The notes under the pieces are model-generated. The model did no database searches. It was not told where the DNA came from and saw only the letters and a list, made by a program, of their open reading frames with translations. DNA of 48,131 nt from a virus. Position numbers and translations under genes: made by a program. Positions 46,576 through 48,131 of this stretch are shown one piece after another. Every line of letters begins with the position of its first letter. Within the stretch, counting starts at the first letter, position 1. The stretch is from the IMG/VR virus record IMGVR_UViG_3300048011_000237, positions 1 through 48,131 of that record. One strand, 5' to 3'.

Positions 46576-47043
46576 CTAATGAATTGTTTTTTCGATATCG
46601 AAGTCTTCATCGAAATCTTCAAGTTCTTCTTCAAAGGCAATGTCTTCTCTATATGAAGTCATCATCTCTTGCATCTTTCTTTGTAGGTTATCTCTTACTT
46701 TATTCTCTTCTGCTGTTGCAAGTGGCACACTCTGATTTTCAATCATATCGAACCATCTTGCCGATGCATTATCATAATAGGGAATAAATTGTGGGTTCAT
46801 AGTATTTCTATGAACAACCTCAGTCTTAGGTAATTGTACTCTCTCATCTGAACTCAAGGGTGAGTATGGATAGAAAACTGCATTTGTTTTTGCAATTCCT
46901 GGTATGAGAGATAATTGACATATCATGGGTAAAGTTATTTCTAAGTAATCACCACAATCCTTTGTCATACCGACAAGTTCTGTACTGTCTTTGAGTCTTA
47001 TAACTTCGTATCTACTTGGTGTTAAATCTGTTGGTCTTGTCAT
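46576..47043 (-). CDS. Conserved protein downstream of uvsW, beta-barrel-like (155 aa)
   Basis: A 155-residue protein. The first about 90 residues (VIRLKDSTELVGMTKDCGDY, then AVFYPYSPLSSDE) share a pattern with the 96-aa protein at 17560-17850. The C-terminus is an acidic helix (REDIAFEEELEDFDEDFDIE). It overlaps uvsW by 4 bp (ATGA). A helicase-associated or RNA-related role is possible but unproven. Confidence 0.72.
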   Translation of the reverse strand: MTRPTDLTPSRYEVIRLKDSTELVGMTKDCGDYLEITLPMICQLSLIPGIAKTNAVFYPYSPLSSDERVQLPKTEVVHRNTMNPQFIPYYDNASARWFDMIENQSVPLATAEENKVRDNLQRKMQEMMTSYREDIAFEEELEDFDEDFDIEKTIH

Positions 47044-48131
47044 TTAAGGTCAAATTGTTTTAGTTCGTAAGAAAAGTTCTCCTCATTGTATATATTTATC
47101 CTTTCCTTAAGGTGGTTTAGCGTATGATTTTCACATTGTAAATCATCTGCAATATCAAATAACCTCATCTCAGTCTTACCTTCTGCCTTACGAAGACCAC
47201 GACCAATAGACTGTAAGTTTCTTATTCTTGATTTTGACGGTGATGCGAATACTACATTATCTATCTTCTTAATGTTTACGCCTGTTGAGAATGTTCCGTA
47301 TGACGCCAGTATGACATTATCACTTGCCTTTTCTACGACTTCTCTTACATTCTCTCTATCTTCTACATCTGTACCACCGAATACATAATGTAGTTTATCT
47401 TCTAATCTATCAAACATTTTTTTATGTAGTAAGACTCCATGTTTCTCTACATACTGAAACAACACTAAAGTATTACCTTTCAGTGAATATACTAGATTAC
47501 ATATAAATTCATTTCTATTTTCATGCGATACTAAGTAGTCCATCTCATCTTGATAGGACATTTTCTTTTGTTTAGTATGACGGAGTATGACACAATCAAT
47601 ATTCAAATTTGCAATTGTGCCTTCTTCCATGAGTTGGTATGACGATACTACTTTCTTTACAGGACCAAATAGTCCTTCTAGTTGTAATCTATGTACTTCT
47701 GTTCCGTCTAGTGTACCTGTTAGACCTATTCTGATTGCAGTAGTTTTCATCTTCTCTAAGATGCCTTTGAGTGTTTGTGCCTTGAATAGATGTGCCTCAT
47801 CTCCGATAACCATATCGAATGATTGCATTACTTCTTTAGGTGCCTTGGCGAAACTCTGCCATGTTGTGACTGTAATTGGTGCATCGAATACTTCTTGACC
47901 ACTATATATTTTGCATACTCTTTCTTTATATCCATATTCTTCAAAGTCTTTCGCCATTTGTTCTACGAGTGATGTAGTGGGTACAATTATGATTGTTTTC
48001 TTATCATAGTATCTTGCCAACATATAGATGATTAGAGACTTGCCAGACGCCGTAGGAGACAAAAGAAGTTGTCTACCATACTGTATTGCAGTTTTAAATG
48101 CTTCGAGTTGGTAATCTCTAGGATTAAAGGG
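47040..48131 (-). CDS. uvsW: UvsW-like RNA-DNA/DNA helicase, N-terminus cut by window edge
   Basis: The reading frame is open at the right edge, giving 363 residues of a superfamily 2 helicase. A Q-motif-like PRDYQLEAFKTA precedes Walker A SPTASGKSL. Motif II is VIGDEAHLF (DEAH), motif III is GLTGTLDG, motif V is SYGTFSTGVNI and motif VI is QSIGRGLRKAEG. UvsW unwinds branched DNA and R-loops and helps switch replication modes in T4. The N-terminal DNA-binding domain is outside the window. A TTG at 48062 is not the true start. Confidence 0.93.
   Translation of the reverse strand, partial: PFNPRDYQLEAFKTAIQYGRQLLLSPTASGKSLIIYMLARYYDKKTIIIVPTTSLVEQMAKDFEEYGYKERVCKIYSGQEVFDAPITVTTWQSFAKAPKEVMQSFDMVIGDEAHLFKAQTLKGILEKMKTTAIRIGLTGTLDGTEVHRLQLEGLFGPVKKVVSSYQLMEEGTIANLNIDCVILRHTKQKKMSYQDEMDYLVSHENRNEFICNLVYSLKGNTLVLFQYVEKHGVLLHKKMFDRLEDKLHYVFGGTDVEDRENVREVVEKASDNVILASYGTFSTGVNIKKIDNVVFASPSKSRIRNLQSIGRGLRKAEGKTEMRLFDIADDLQCENHTLNHLKERINIYNEENFSYELKQFDLK

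Noticed and set aside
1-48131. CRISPR arrays, insertion sequences, integrase or attachment sites.
   Set aside because: No spaced repeat array, transposase or integrase was seen on reading through; the repeated 30-mers are promoters.

Overview
This is a stretch of an AT-rich, T4-like marine myovirus genome. The T4 replication and transcription genes are all recognisable on the minus strand: DNA polymerase gp43, UvsX, the gp41 helicase, clamp gp45, clamp loader gp44 and gp62, RegA, the gp46/gp47 nuclease, late sigma factor gp55, and a UvsW helicase cut by the right edge. Around them sit genes typical of marine T4-like phages: Hsp20, peptide deformylase, 2OG-Fe(II) oxygenases, a CobS/MoxR-like ATPase and a CobT-like VWA protein. 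There are no photosynthesis genes. A curli gene cluster is present, which to my knowledge has been reported in myophages of SAR11 (pelagimyophages). My best guess is therefore a phage of SAR11 or a close relative; the host is inferred, not shown. Every gene I accept is on the minus strand, so transcription runs from high to low coordinates.

Layout, in coordinate order. 1-6151: late, probably virion-associated genes, including a nucleotidyltransferase/P-loop kinase fusion with a T4-like capsid-targeting leader, a KxDG ligase-like protein and an HNH-tailed protein. 6177-9813: tRNA-Arg, ParB-like, HAD phosphatase and small early genes, then tRNA-Thr. 9804-17850: a DruA-like protein, gp41, UvsX, SNase-like nuclease, IscU-like scaffold and gp43. 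17843-23068: lysozyme, glycosyltransferase plus cytidylyltransferase, a second DruA-like paralogue, peroxiredoxin, Hsp20 and small genes. 23086-27297: QueC-like PP-loop enzyme, 2OG oxygenase, beta-propeller protein and a CHASE2 class III nucleotide cyclase. 27364-32635: micro-membrane proteins, two curlin-like proteins, a FecR-domain protein, CsgG and CsgF, starting from a late promoter that follows a strong terminator. 32723-38299: SAP-like membrane protein, RegA, gp62, gp44, gp45, DUF3310 and a MoxR/CobS-like ATPase. 38374-42425: VWA/HExxH protein, 2OG oxygenase and deformylase. 42434-48131: gp46, gp47, gp55, tiny membrane proteins and UvsW.

How it works together. Three promoter classes can be read by eye. 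Class A (GGTTGACA, exactly 18 bp with a conserved spacer, then a TANNAT-like box) precedes small early genes and the CobS/CobT-like pair. Class B (TTGACA/TAGACA/TTGAAA, 17-18 bp, TATACT or TATAAT) precedes gp43, uvsX, peroxiredoxin, hsp20 and others. The late class (NATAAATA) matches the gp55 encoded here. Several class A, class B and late promoters lie so close to the ATG that the mRNA should be leaderless. Others sit next to inverted repeats or drive long structured leaders.

The most striking system is the combination of a curli-like secretion/amyloid set (CsgF, CsgG, two curlin-like proteins) with a FecR-domain protein and a catalytically intact CHASE2-adenylate/guanylate cyclase. Together they look like a phage-encoded envelope sensing and second-messenger module made late in infection.
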